From Archangium gephyra (GTDB taxonomy: Bacteria; Myxococcota; Myxococcia; Myxococcales; Myxococcaceae), in contig NZ_CP011509.1 in the NCBI RefSeq assembly GCF_001027285.1, positions 5,542,501-5,606,500 on the forward strand: a DNA stretch of 64,000 nt. Reading direction: 5' to 3'. The notes under the pieces were generated by a model. That model searched no databases. It was not told the DNA's origin and saw nothing but the letters and a program-made list of their open reading frames with translations. The position numbers were made by a program, and so were the translations under genes. Shown piece by piece: positions 39,124 to 52,200 of the stretch. Positions within the stretch are counted from its first letter, which is position 1. Each line of letters begins with the position of its first letter.

Positions 39124-42100
39124 TTGTCCGAGCCCCGACATACCCTCCTGTTGGTCGACGACGAGCCCGACGTCATCGACCTCCTCGTGCGCATGTTCCA
39201 GAAGCGCTACCAGGTGCTCTCGGCCCACTCCGGGCCCGAGGCCCTGGGCCTGCTGCGGCAGCACCGCGTGGACCTGCTCATCACCGACCAGCGCATGCCG
39301 GAGATGACGGGCATCGAGCTGGTGGCCGCCGCGCGCGCCGAGGGCATCGACGTCACGGCGATCCTCCTCACCGGCTACACGGATCCCGAGGACATCATCG
39401 CCGCCATCAACCGCGGCCAGGTGTACCGCTACATCACCAAGCCCTGGGACCTGAACGATCTCATCATCACCGTGAAGAACGCGGTGGAGTACACCCAGCT
39501 GCGGCGGGACAAGGAGCGGCTGCTGCGCCAGCTCCACCAGCGCGTGGAGGCGCTCGGCGTCCTCTACGAGGTGAGCCGCGCCAGTGCCGGCGAGCCGCTC
39601 GGCTACGACGCCATCATCGACCGCGTTCTCACCGCGGTGTCGCGCGTGCTGCCCTACGACTGTGGCGCGGCCCTCATCGCGGTGGGGTGGGATCGCACCG
39701 CCACCCTGCGCCTGCGCTGCCAGGGCACCGTCGTGGGGGAGCAGTCCCTGCTGGGCGTCAAGGAGTCCATGCTGGCCGCGTGGGGCCATCGCTCGGGGCT
39801 GGTGCTGCCCGAGGATCGCGTCATCACGCATGTCACCGGTACCACCTCCCAGGACGCCGCCGCCCCGGCCGCCTGGAACAGCCAGCTCACCGTGGCCCTC
39901 ACCGCCGGGGGCCGCCCCGTGGGCCTGCTGTCGCTCTTCTCCCAGCGCCCCCACGTCTACTCCGAGGAGGATGGCGCGCTGCTCGACACGCTCGCCAACC
40001 AGACGGCGGACGCCATCCAGTCCCTGCGCGCCTCCGAGGAGGCCTCGCGCCAGCGGATCGATCGCATGGTCGAGTCCATGGCCGATGGCGTCATCCTCAC
40101 CGACGAGAAGAACGAGATCGTCGTGCTCAACCCCGCCGCGCGCCGCATGCTCGTGCTGGGGGATGGGCCCACCTCGCCGGATGCCAGCCGGCGGCTGCGC
40201 GAGAAGCTCGGGTTCGATCCCTTCGAGCTGGTGCGTGGCTGGGAGTACGGTGGCGCCCAGGTGCTGCGCGAGGAGCTGAAGCTCGACGAGCGCACCATCC
40301 ACACCACCGTCACCCCGGTGAATGACACGCGCGGGGTGCTGCGCGGCGTCTGCGTGGTGCTGCGCGACGTCACCGAGCAGAAGCAGCTGGAGGAGCGCAA
40401 GGACGAGTTCGTCCACATGGTGAGCCACGAGCTGCGCACGCCGCTCACCTCCATCTCCGGCTCGTTGGACCTGGTGCTCAACTTCCTGTCCAGCGACATG
40501 AACGAGAAGCAGCGCCGCTACCTGATGCTGGCGCGCGACTCGACGGAGAAGCTCAACGCCATCGTGGATGATCTGCTGGACCTGGCCAAGTTCGCCAAGG
40601 GCCGGCTGCGGATGAACTTCGAGTGGACGTACGTGGACGAGCAGGTGCGCCGCGCGGTGGAGAAGTACGGCCCCGCCTTCATGGAGCGGCGCATCAAGGT
40701 GTCCGCCGGCCTGCCGCAGCATGGCCTGCGGGCGCTGGCGGATCCCAACCGGCTCACCCAGGTGCTCAACAACCTGCTCACCAACGCCGCCAAGTTCACC
40801 CCCGAGGGCGGGGAGGTCCGGCTGGAGCTCAAGGCCACCTCGGCGGTGCCCGGCTACGTGGCGCTCACGTGTTGGAACAGCGGCGAGCCCATCGCCGAGG
40901 AGAACCTGGAGCGCATCTTCGATCGCTTCGAGCAGGCGCGCACCCAGGCCAACCGCACCGTGCGGGGCACCGGACTGGGCCTGGCCATCTGCCGCAACAT
41001 CGTGGAGGCCCACGCCGGCCACATCTGGTGCGAGCCCTGCCATGACGGTGTGCGCTTCGTGGTGGTGCTGCCCGTGGAGCCTCCCGCCGAGTACCTGCGG
41101 CCGGACGGGCTGGACTTCACCCAGAAGCACAACCCCGAGCGGCGGGGCAGTCTGGTGCTCGCCGAGTTCGAGCCGGACATCGGCTACATCACCAAGGCCC
41201 TGCTGCGCGCGCGTGGTTACGAAGTCCGTCTGGCCCCCAACGCCGAGGAGTGCCTCACCCAGGCACGCGCCCACCACCCGGATGCCCTGCTGGTGGACGC
41301 GCGGCTGCCCGTCATCGACGGCCTGCGCCTGGCGGAGATCCTCCGGCATGATCCGGAGACGCGCCAGCTGCCGCTGCTGCTCTTCTCCGCCTTCGACGAG
41401 CGTCAGCGCGCGTTCCGGGCCGGGGCGGACGCCTTCCTGCCCATGCCGCTGCAGTCCGACAGGCTGCTGGCCACCGTGGACTCGCTGGTGCGCGGCAGCG
41501 CCGGCCAGCACCACGGGCGCGTGCTGGTGGTGGACGACGACGAGAAGGTGGGCGTCATCTGCCGCGAGGTGCTGGTGAGCCTCGGCTACGAGGTGCAGGT
41601 GGCCTCCTGTCTGGAGGAGGCGCACCGGGCCCTGCGTGAGCGCCGCCCGGACGTGCTGCTGCTGGACGTGCAGCTGCCCGACGGCGACGGCTACCACTTC
41701 CTCGAGGAGCTCAAGGCCGAGCGCGCCAGCGGCTACATCTCCGTCATCTTCATCTCCGCCCACTCCGAGACGAGCGCCAAGGTGCGCGCCCTCAAGCTCG
41801 GCGCGGACGACTACCTCACCAAGCCCTTCGATGCGTTGGAGATGGGCGCGCGCGTGGAGATGGTGCTGCGCCGCAAGGAGCAGGAGCTGGGCGCCTCGCC
41901 CACCACGCAGCTGCCCGGCTCGGGCGCCATCGAGCGCGAGGTGCAGCGCCGGCTCGCCGAGCGCCGGCCCTTCGCCTTCTGCTACCTCGACCTGGACAAC
42001 CTCAAGGCCTACAACGACTACTACGGCTTCGCGAAGGCCGACGGCGTCATCCGCCAGACGGGAGATCTGCTGCGCGAGGTGTTCGGCCAGGATGGCCTGC

Positions 42101-42455
42101 CCGGGGACTTCCTCGGCCACGTGGCGGGTGACGACTTCGTCTTCGTCACCTCCCCGGACAGCGTGGATCGCATCTGCCAGCGCGCCATCGAGGCCTTCGA
42201 TCGCATCATCCCGCTCTACTACGACAAGCAGGATCGCGAGCGCGGCTACATCGAGGCGGATGACCGCTACGGGGACAAGCGCAAGTTCCCCATCATGAGC
42301 GTGTCCGTGGTGGCGGTGCTGAGCGACGGGCTGTCCAGCGATCATGCCGAGCTGGCGCGGCAGGCCGCGGACATGAAGAAGCGCGCCAAGGCCATTCAAG
42401 GCTCCGTCTACCTGCGCAGTGATCGGGAGCTGGCGGTCATCCGGACGGCCACGGG

Positions 42456-42459
<4 letters not shown>
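39124..42459 (+). CDS. Multidomain hybrid histidine kinase: REC-GAF-PAS-HK-REC-REC-degenerate GGDEF
   Basis: About 1111 residues from TTG 39124; the Shine-Dalgarno is poor and GTG 39058 would add 22. Domains in order: receiver with D55 (LITDQRMPEMTG), helical linker, GAF-like domain (about 155-300), PAS (about 310-420), HisKA with HMVSHELRTPL (about 435) and ATPase with GTGLGLAICRNIV. A second receiver has VDARLP (about 727). A third has LLLDVQLPDGDG (about 849) and YLTKPF. The last domain is GGDEF-like but reads AGDDF (about 1001), so cyclase activity is doubtful. No membrane span, so it is cytoplasmic. Its TGA overlaps the ATG of the next kinase in ATGA, which implies coupled translation of two kinases. 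Confidence 0.93.
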
Positions 42460-44294
<1,835 letters not shown>

Positions 44295-44329
44295 GACCTG
44301 GGCCCCGCCTGAGGTAGCTTGGGGGCTGT

Positions 44330-45304
44330 ATGGACGCCCCCCGCTCCCCCCGGCGCAGTGCGCCCTTCCTCCTGGGACTCCTCGCCATCCTGGCGGCACT
44401 GCCGCTGGGCTATTTCCTCTTCCTCCATCAGCCCCCCGCACCTCCCCCCGTGCCCGTGGTGGAGGCTCCTCCCGTGGTGGAGGCTCCGCCTCCCGTGGCT
44501 CCGCCGGAGAAGCGCCCGCTGGAGCTCAAGCTGGAGGAGATCCGCGGCACCGTGGAAGTGCGCCGGGGTGGCGGTGAATGGCGCACCGCCAGCGTGGGCG
44601 AGGCCCTGCACCCCTCGGACGCGGTGCGTACCCGGGAAGGCGCCTACGCCGTCATCATCGGCGGCGAGGCCGTGGAAGTCCGCATGGAGTCCGGTGCCGA
44701 GGTGTCCGTGGAGGTCCTCACCCACTCGCTCACCCGCTTCCTGCTCGGCAACGGTATGACGACGGCCCGCGTCGACGTGGGCGCTGGGCAGACCTTCGAG
44801 ATGAAGGCCGCCGGCAGTGACGCCGAGGCCCGCACCGAGGGCGGTACCTTCACCATGAACAACAACGGCGCGGGCACCGTGTCCCTGGCCACCCTCAAGG
44901 GCGAGGTCGCCTTCAGCGGCCAGCGCAAGGTCGTCATCGTCCGCGCCGGCCAGCAGTCCATCATCCGCCCCGGCCGCGCGCCCGCGGAGCCCACCCCCAT
45001 CCCCACCAGCCTCCTGCTCAAGGTGAACTGGCCCGCCCACCCGCGGCGCAAGGTCGTCGTCTCCGGGCAGACCGACCCCGGCAATCAGGTGCGGGTGGGG
45101 GGTCGAATCGTCCCCACCGACGAGGAGGGCCGCTTCTCCCAGGTCCTGCCACTCCAGGAAGGTCAGAACTCCGTCAAGGTGGACGCCGTCTCCGTGGGCG
45201 GGCTGCGCCAGGAGGACTCGCGCGATTTCACCCTGGATACCACCCCGCCCTCGGTCAAAGTGGACCCGGGGATATGGGATGACCCGGGCTCCAAGAGCCC
45301 CTGA
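44330..45304 (+). CDS. FecR-domain envelope protein with C-terminal Ig-like domain
   Basis: A 324-residue protein anchored by one N-terminal membrane span (FLLGLLAILAALPLGYFLFL). A Pro/Val-rich linker follows, then a FecR-like beta domain (about 70-215) with LEEIRGTVEVRRGGGEW, HPSDAVRTREGAYAVI and TVSLATLKGEVAF. The last 100 residues look like a bacterial Ig-like or glucodextranase-B-type module (VVVSGQTDPGNQVRVGG). It should lie in the periplasm and could bind peptidoglycan or surface polymers. It starts 9 nt after TAGCTT; a GGGGG run could serve as ribosome site. Confidence 0.82.
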   Translation: MDAPRSPRRSAPFLLGLLAILAALPLGYFLFLHQPPAPPPVPVVEAPPVVEAPPPVAPPEKRPLELKLEEIRGTVEVRRGGGEWRTASVGEALHPSDAVRTREGAYAVIIGGEAVEVRMESGAEVSVEVLTHSLTRFLLGNGMTTARVDVGAGQTFEMKAAGSDAEARTEGGTFTMNNNGAGTVSLATLKGEVAFSGQRKVVIVRAGQQSIIRPGRAPAEPTPIPTSLLLKVNWPAHPRRKVVVSGQTDPGNQVRVGGRIVPTDEEGRFSQVLPLQEGQNSVKVDAVSVGGLRQEDSRDFTLDTTPPSVKVDPGIWDDPGSKSP

Positions 45305-45563
45305 AGGCGGGCTGCCAGACGAGCGCCTCGACGTCTGGCCGTCCGGCCTCGGATTTGCACTGTCTCAGGAGCTGAGAGTCGTTCCTGTACCAAGGGCAAT
45401 CCCGGGTGAAAGCCTGGGTGCGCAAAGCCGTGGGGCCTGAAGTGCGGCCGGCCGTGGTTGCCGTGGAACTGGCGCTGAGCGTGGCGCGAGGGGGGCTGTG
45501 CCCGGGAGTGTCCTTGGGAGGGATGGGTCCATCTCCCCCGATGTGCAACCGAGGTCCGCCACG
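45305..45563 (+). other. 259-bp gap between the FecR-like gene and the surface-protein cluster
   Basis: Holds one 7-bp stem, CCAGACG (45315-45321) with CGTCTGG (45332-45338), that may end the upstream transcript. I see no gene or clear promoter boxes. GAGG at 45551-45554 is the ribosome site candidate for the next gene. Confidence 0.45.
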
Positions 45564-47279
45564 ATGTTGCGAACGATCACCCCCTTCGTGTGTCTGGTGC
45601 CCGCGCTGGCGCTGGGCCAGCTCACCGCACCGCTGACGGGCAGGACTCAGGTGGTCAACGACGGGCCGGGGGACCAGACGGATCCCCACGTGAGCGGGGC
45701 GCTGATCGCCTACTCCCACCAGAGCAGCCTCAGCAGCAGTGAAATCCGCTACCACGATCTGCTCACGGGCGAGGACCAGGCCATTCCCACCGAGGGCGGC
45801 TATGACGCCCTGGCCGACATCAGCGGCCACACGATCGTCTTCACCCGCACCACCGACGTCAGCCGCGTCTTCCGTTTCGACGTGGGCGCGGAAGGGGGCG
45901 TGCGGGAGCTCGCCCCGCGTTCCGGCGCGGATCGGCGCGCGGCCACCATCGGGGGCCAGACCGTGGCCTGGCAGGAGCTGGGCTACACCGCCGAGTCCCT
46001 GCCGCCGGAGATCTTCGCCTACCGCCTGGACACGCTCGCGCTCACCCGGCTGACGGAGGACACGGGCGTGGATCGCTCGCCCGCCGTCAGCGCGGATGGC
46101 CGGGTGGTGGTGTGGACCCGGTGCGCCACCAGCCTCGACGGGTGTGACCTCTGGGCGGCCCGTGAGGTGGAGGGAGGCTACGAGGTCTCCCAACTCACCG
46201 GGCCGGAGGGCGAGGAGTCCCTGCCCGACACCAACGGCGAGGTGGTGGCGTACGTGACGCGCTCCGTCGTCGATGGCGTGCTGGAGTCGGACATCGTCTG
46301 GCAGCCGGTGGGCGGGGGCGAGGTCCATCGCCTCGCGCTCCCGGGCACGGACACCAACCCCAACGTGAGCGGTCCGCTCATCGCCTTCGAGCGCCGGGAT
46401 GCGTCCAGCGCGACGCCCAACTTCGACGTCGTGCTGTACGATCTGCGCACGCAGACGTACTACCGCCTCACCGAAACGCCGGAGAGCGAGACGCTCAGCG
46501 ACATCAGCATGGGGGCGGATGGGCTGGTGCGGGTGGCGTGGACGGTGCGGCGGGGCGGCAACCTCAACGTCTACGCCTATGTGTTCCGCCTGCCGGCCTA
46601 TTGCACGCGCTCTCCCATCAAGGATGCCGCCGCCGTGTGTGCCTCGCCCGGTGCGCGCTCGCTGCTGGGCTCGCTGGTGGTGAGCCGCGCCGAGGGGGCG
46701 CCGGAGGTGGTTTCCACGGAGTTCGAGAGCACGGGCACCGGTGTGCTCTGCGTGGACAACGGTTTCGAGGCCTCGCCGGCCACCGCGGGCTGGGTGTGGC
46801 TGGGCGTGGGCCTGCATGTGGGGCCGGATGAGATCCGGGAGGACGTCACGAGTCTGGCCCGCAAGGTGCCGCTCCAGGGCCGGCTCGCGCTGTCCGCCCA
46901 GGTGGCGGGTGGGCCCGGCAGTGCGTTCCGGGTACGTCTCTATGGAGAGATGACCTGTGACATCGGGCCGCGGGAGGGGACGTCCCAGGAGACGGAGGCC
47001 CACTCCGGCCAGCTCATTCCCGCCCGGGTGGATTCCAGGCCCGAGGCGGTGGCCCTCACGCGGTACTTCGTGCCCAGCGGATACGAGGGGAAGCGCGTCC
47101 GGGACGGCGGCTCGGAGACGGGTGGGACGCCGGAGGGGGAGCCGTTCGAGGGGGTGCGAGGGGGCTGCGGCGCGGCGGGCGGCCCCGTGGCCCTGCTGGG
47201 TGTCTGGCTGTTCGCCTCGTTGCTGCTTCGTGACAGGCGGGCCGCCCGGGTGCGGAGCCTTGTCGCGTCGCGGCGATAG
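45564..47279 (+). CDS. Secreted TolB-like beta-propeller protein with MYXO-CTERM-like tail
   Basis: A 571-residue protein from ATG 45564 with signal peptide (FVCLVPALALG). Residues about 30-350 carry repeated propeller blades of the WD40/TolB kind, each ending in a pattern like YRLTETPESETLSDISMG. A central domain of unknown type follows. The C terminus has GGCGAAGG, a hydrophobic stretch (VALLGVWLFASLLL) and an Arg-rich end. That resembles the MYXO-CTERM sorting signal, though with one Cys rather than the usual Gly-Cys-Gly-Cys. It is probably anchored at the cell surface. It starts a run of four co-oriented large envelope genes. Confidence 0.78.
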   Translation: MLRTITPFVCLVPALALGQLTAPLTGRTQVVNDGPGDQTDPHVSGALIAYSHQSSLSSSEIRYHDLLTGEDQAIPTEGGYDALADISGHTIVFTRTTDVSRVFRFDVGAEGGVRELAPRSGADRRAATIGGQTVAWQELGYTAESLPPEIFAYRLDTLALTRLTEDTGVDRSPAVSADGRVVVWTRCATSLDGCDLWAAREVEGGYEVSQLTGPEGEESLPDTNGEVVAYVTRSVVDGVLESDIVWQPVGGGEVHRLALPGTDTNPNVSGPLIAFERRDASSATPNFDVVLYDLRTQTYYRLTETPESETLSDISMGADGLVRVAWTVRRGGNLNVYAYVFRLPAYCTRSPIKDAAAVCASPGARSLLGSLVVSRAEGAPEVVSTEFESTGTGVLCVDNGFEASPATAGWVWLGVGLHVGPDEIREDVTSLARKVPLQGRLALSAQVAGGPGSAFRVRLYGEMTCDIGPREGTSQETEAHSGQLIPARVDSRPEAVALTRYFVPSGYEGKRVRDGGSETGGTPEGEPFEGVRGGCGAAGGPVALLGVWLFASLLLRDRRAARVRSLVASRR

Positions 47280-47338
47280 AATTTCAGGCGCGGCAAGGAC
47301 GCTGATAAATTACCAACACTCTGAACTGTTTCCTTCCA

Positions 47339-49246
47339 GTGCTGCTGCTCGTGGCCTCGGCGGCCTCGGCGGACACACTCGACATCCTGGGTCCGTCCGC
47401 GCCCGTCCCACCCGATGGGTTTCCCATCGCCCTGGTGCGGCGGGACGGCACGGGTGCGCCCGTGGAGGCGCGGGGACTGTCCGTGTCGGCGAGCGGCGCC
47501 CGGTTGAGGGCCGGGCCCGAGCAGGCGCCCCTGCGGACGTTCGTCGTCGTCCCGGAGCCGGGAGCGCGGGAGGTGCGGGTCACCGCCGAGGGCGCGGGGC
47601 TGAGGGCCGAGGCGCGGTACGTGCTGGGTCCACCGGCCACCCAGGTGTCGCTCACGGTGGAGCCGCCCGCGCCCGTGAAGGGGCGGGACAAGGAGGCGCG
47701 GCTCACGGTGCGGATGCTCCAGCCGGACGGCACACCGGATGACTCCGGGGCGCCCCCCGTGCTGCGCTCCAACGTGGGACGGGTGGAGGCGCTGGAGCGC
47801 ACCGGGCCCGGGACGTGGCGGGCCCGCTATGTGTTGCCGGACACGCGCTACCCGGAGGTGGCCATCCTGGTGGCCCTCTCGGCCTGGCCCCACCCCCAGT
47901 CCATCTACGGCGCCTACGGCAAGGTGCTGGTGCCGCTCGCCGCCTCGGTGGAGTTGCCGGGCCTCACCGAGCCCAACGCGGATCTCTCCGCCACCATCGC
48001 CGGGACGAGCTTCGGGCCGGTGAAGGCCGCGCCGGACGGGCGCTTCCGGCTGCCGGTGGTCGTCCCTCCCGGGCACAGCGTCGCGCAGATTCGCGCGGTG
48101 GACGCGGCGGGCAACGTGCGGCGCTCGAAGATGGACCTGGCGCTGCCGCCCACGGATGGGCTGGCGTGTGTCCTCAACCCGCAGCGGCTCCCGGCGGACG
48201 GCCTGTCCCGGGCGCGCATGCTGTGCGCCACCAGCGACGCCTATGGCCGGCCGGTACAGGACGCACGGGTGACGGCCTCGGTCCGCGGTGGCTCGCTGAG
48301 CGGGCCGACGCGCGCCGCGGGTGGCCTGCTCGAGTGGATCTACACCGCCCCGGGTACCGCGTCGGCGGAGCCGGAGCGGCTGGTGGCCACCTGGCCGGAG
48401 CGGGGCAACAGCTCGCGCGAGGAGCTGCCGCTGTGGCTCGTGCGGGGGCCGGTGGAGAGCGTCTCCCTGTCGCTGGCCGAGACGGTGGTGCACCTCGGCT
48501 CGACGGTGAGCGTCACCGTCACTCCGCGGGAGGTGTCCGGCCAGCCGAGCTCCGGGGCCGTGGTGGTGCCCCGGTCTCCCGTGGGCACGTTCAGTCCGCC
48601 TCGCGAGGAAGCCCCGGGCGTGTTCAGCAGTGCCTGGACGCTGCCACCGGGCGGCACGCCGGGCGAGACGGTGGTGGAGGTGCAGGCGTATGGCCCGGTG
48701 GGCACGGAGCCGGCGCGCCTGCGTGTCTGGGCGGAAGGCGGCGTCCTGTCCGCGGGCGTGACGGACCTGGCCGGCCTGCCGGTGCCGGGGCAGCCGCTGC
48801 GCGTGGACGGTGAGGAGCGGGTGACGGGGGAGGACGGCACGGTGGTGCTCGGCCCCGTGCGCCCGGGCCGGGTGGAGGTGGTGCACGGCCTGTGGCCCGG
48901 TCTCCGGGAGACGGTACACGTGGTGGCCGGGAGCGGGCCGGTGTTTCCGCTGGAGTGGCCCCTTGTCCGCGCCCGGGCGGAGCAGACGGTGCGGTTGGCG
49001 CCTCCCGTGCCGGTGAACGTGCGGTTGAAGGTGGAGGGCGCGCGCGTCACGTTCTGGATGGAGGACGCAACGGGCCAGGTGCTGCGGGGCCGCGAGGCCC
49101 ACGTGGCGCTGTCCGCCGGTCAGCGCGGTGCCATCGAGGAGAAGGAGGGGCGCGGCAGCTTCCTGGTGACGCATGACGGGCCGGTGAGTGTCTCGGTGGC
49201 GGACGTGGCCACTGGCGTCACCGCGCTCGCCGAGGTGCGGCCTTGA
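47339..49246 (+). CDS. Exported multi-Ig-like domain protein
   Basis: A 635-residue protein from GTG 47339; a stop lies 33 nt upstream in frame, so this is the only good start. The N terminus is a short signal sequence (LLLVASAASA). The rest is beta-rich with Ig/Big-type repeats, for example KGRDKEARLTVRMLQPDG, GHSVAQIRAVDAAGNVRRS and LGSTVSVTVTPREVSG. No enzymatic motif or anchor is seen. Its TGA overlaps the TTG of the barrel protein gene in TTGA, so the two are translated together and probably act together. Confidence 0.75.
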   Translation: MLLLVASAASADTLDILGPSAPVPPDGFPIALVRRDGTGAPVEARGLSVSASGARLRAGPEQAPLRTFVVVPEPGAREVRVTAEGAGLRAEARYVLGPPATQVSLTVEPPAPVKGRDKEARLTVRMLQPDGTPDDSGAPPVLRSNVGRVEALERTGPGTWRARYVLPDTRYPEVAILVALSAWPHPQSIYGAYGKVLVPLAASVELPGLTEPNADLSATIAGTSFGPVKAAPDGRFRLPVVVPPGHSVAQIRAVDAAGNVRRSKMDLALPPTDGLACVLNPQRLPADGLSRARMLCATSDAYGRPVQDARVTASVRGGSLSGPTRAAGGLLEWIYTAPGTASAEPERLVATWPERGNSSREELPLWLVRGPVESVSLSLAETVVHLGSTVSVTVTPREVSGQPSSGAVVVPRSPVGTFSPPREEAPGVFSSAWTLPPGGTPGETVVEVQAYGPVGTEPARLRVWAEGGVLSAGVTDLAGLPVPGQPLRVDGEERVTGEDGTVVLGPVRPGRVEVVHGLWPGLRETVHVVAGSGPVFPLEWPLVRARAEQTVRLAPPVPVNVRLKVEGARVTFWMEDATGQVLRGREAHVALSAGQRGAIEEKEGRGSFLVTHDGPVSVSVADVATGVTALAEVRP

Positions 49247-52200
49247 GGCGGGCCTCGTGGGTACTGTGCCTGGGCGTCCTCCTGCTGCCGGGCGTGGGGC
49301 GCGCGCAGCTCGCGAGGGCGGAGTCTCCGGAGCTGGCGGCGGCCATCACCGGGCGCGTGTGCCGTGACCTGGATGGGGATGGCCTGTGTGCCCCCGAGGA
49401 GCCGGGCCTGGCCGATGTCCGGCTGGTGCTGGCCACGGGCCGCGAGGTGCGCACGGACGCCCGGGGCCGCTACCACTTCGCCGAGGTGGACGCGCGCGGG
49501 CCCGATGTGACGGGCGGTGTGCACCTGCGGCCCGGCCGGCAGCGGCTGAAGGTGGATGCGCGCACGCTTCCCCCCGACAGCGTGGCCACCCCCGAGGCCG
49601 TCACGGTGGAGGTGCCCTGGGCCGCCGTGGTGCTTCAGGACTTCGCGGTGCGCTCCCTGCCCGAGTCCACGCCTTCGCTGGCGCTCGCCTATGACACGAC
49701 GCCGCCCTCCGCGGCGGCGGTGCCGGGCGGGGTGGACTTCCTCGTGGCGGGGCATGCCTCGCCGGGAGACGAGGTGACGGTGGGGAGCCTCCCGGCGGAG
49801 GTGGACGCACGCGGCGACTGGCGTGCCCGCGTCCGGCTCGTGCCCGGGGAGAACGTGCTGTCCATCACCGCTTTCGGGCCGGAGTCGACCCTGCGCCTCT
49901 TCCGTCAGCGCATCGACGTGGTGTCGCGCCAGGGCGGCCTGCTCGTCATTCCTCGCGAGGCCGAGCCGGCGGGAGTGCTGCGGCTGCCGGGAAGCAAGGA
50001 CGAGCCACCGGCGAGTGGCCCCTCCTCGTTGTTGGCCGAGTTCCCCGCGGGGACGCGCGTGCGCTCGCCACGGGGTGAGGTGACGGTGGGGACGGAGGGC
50101 TCCGCGCTGGTGCCGCTGGTGCTCATCCCGGGCCGCAACCTGGTGGCGCTGGAGGTGCAACCGCCCGGCGAGCGGGCCCGGACGGTGACGATCCAACTGG
50201 AGGCGGTGCCCCGGCCCTTCGCGGTGGGGTTGCTGGACGTGGAGGCCACGCTCTCGCCGTCCACGGGGAACTTCCGGCTGCGGGGGCGCGGCGCGGCGCA
50301 TGGTGAGGCGCGCCTGGGGCCCTTGTCGCTGGTGGGGGAGTTGGACCTGCGGGACACCGATGTGGACGTCCTGCGCGAGCGCCCGGTGGCGGACTGGCTG
50401 CGTCCCCGCGTTCCGCGGCTGGAGCGGGCGCCGGATCCAGACCTGGCCATCGCCGAGTGGGGAGACACCTCCGTGGGCCTCACGCCCAACCCCACCGAGA
50501 GCCGGCTGCGGCTGGAAGTGCGCCACGAGCGTTTCGGCCGGGTGGGCCTCGGGACGTACCGGGCCCAGCGGGCCGAGGGGGAGGTGGGCCGCTACCACCG
50601 GCCGCTGTTCGGCCCCTTCGCGGAGCTGGCGACGGAATGGGGGCAGCTGCGCGCGGGCGTGAATGCCTTCGCCGGTGGGCTGGCGGATCCCACGCGTGCG
50701 CTCTCCGCCATGCCCGCCTACGAGGAGCTGCGGAGCACCGGCGGCAGCCTCTACTACCTGGGCTCGTCGCCGGTGGCGGAGGGGTCGGAGTTGCTGCGCG
50801 TGGAGCTCCGCGACGGCCTCACCGGGCTGCCGCTCGCCGAGCGCCACCTCATCCGGGGCCGGGACTACGACATCGACTACTCGGCGGGCCGCATCCTGCT
50901 CGCGCGTCCGCTGTCCCTCCTCGCCGGCGAGCCGTTGCTGCGCGCGGATCCCTTCACGGCGGCGCCGGAGCCCGTCCTCACCGTGCAGTACTCCGCGCTG
51001 CAGTCGGGCCCTCCGGCGGACGCCGCGGGAGGCGAGGCGTGGACGGAGTGGAAGGGCGGGCGGGTGTCCGTGTCCGCCGTGCGCGAGCAGCGCGAGGGGG
51101 CGCCCTTCCTGCTCCTCTCCGGGCACGCGCGCACCACGCTGGGCGGTTACACGCTCATGGCCGAGGTGGCCCGCAGCCGGGGCTCGGCGGTGATGGCGGA
51201 GCGGTTCGGCGTCTCGGACGACGGGGGCCTCACCTTCCTGCGGCCGGACGAGGAGGGCGCGGCGAGCGGCGGGGACGCCCTGGGGCTGCGCCTGCGCGGG
51301 CCGGGCCTCTTCGGTACGGGCTCCGTGGACGCGGCCTTCCGCCGGCGGACCGAGGGGTTCTCCGATGGAACGCACGCGGACACCCGCTCCTTCCGCCAGT
51401 TCTCCCTGCGCGCCGTGCAGCCGCTGGGGCCCTGGCGGCTCACGCTGCTCGGAGACGAGCGGCTCTCGGTGGATCCGCGGCGGCCCTTCGCGGAGGGGCT
51501 GTTGGGGGCACGGACGTTGGGCGTGGGGTGGGGCTACACCGCGGAGCGCTGGGGCGTGGAGCTGAGCCTCCGGGACTCGCTGCTGCGCGCCAGCCTGGAG
51601 CCCGGCGAGGGGGCCCTGCTCGAGGGAGGGCGCACGTCCGCGGGGCTGCAGGGCCACTACGTGGTGAATGACTGGCTGCGTGTGTCCGCCGGCCACCGGC
51701 AGGCGCTCCACCAGCGGGGCGGCGGGCCAGGCCGCGTGGATGACAGCTTCTCCTCCGCGGGCGTGGACGTGAAGGTGGGCGAGGAGGGGAGGGTGGGCGT
51801 GCGCGGCGGCTGGGGCCCCCAGCTGGGCCCGCTGGCCTGGGTGCAGGGCACGTGGCGCCGGGGCCAGGACGTCTACTACGGCAGCCACTCGGTGGACGTG
51901 GACGGGCCGGACTTCGGCGCCAGCCGCGCGGTGAGCGGGGCGAGCACGGAGCTGGAGGAGGGGACGCGCCTCTTCGTGGAGGACGTGGCCTCGCACGATG
52001 CCAACGCCGTGCGCCTGGCGCGGGCGGTGGGCTTCCAGCAGACCGTCTTCGGCGCGTTGAACGTGGGCGCCCGCTACGAGCGCGGCCTGCGCCATCCCCT
52101 GGAGCTGCCGGGCTCGCTGCGGCGGGACGTGGCGAGCCTCTCCGGGCAGCTCCTGTTGGAGCGTCTCCGGGCCGATGGGCGCATGGAGCTGCGCTTCGAG

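Noticed and set aside
38929..42399. An 1156-codon frame antisense to the hybrid kinase
   Set aside because: The plus strand carries clear REC, HisKA and ATPase motifs. The antisense product is His/Leu/Gln/Gly-rich without any recognisable fold. The same applies to long antisense frames over valS, eno and the surface genes.
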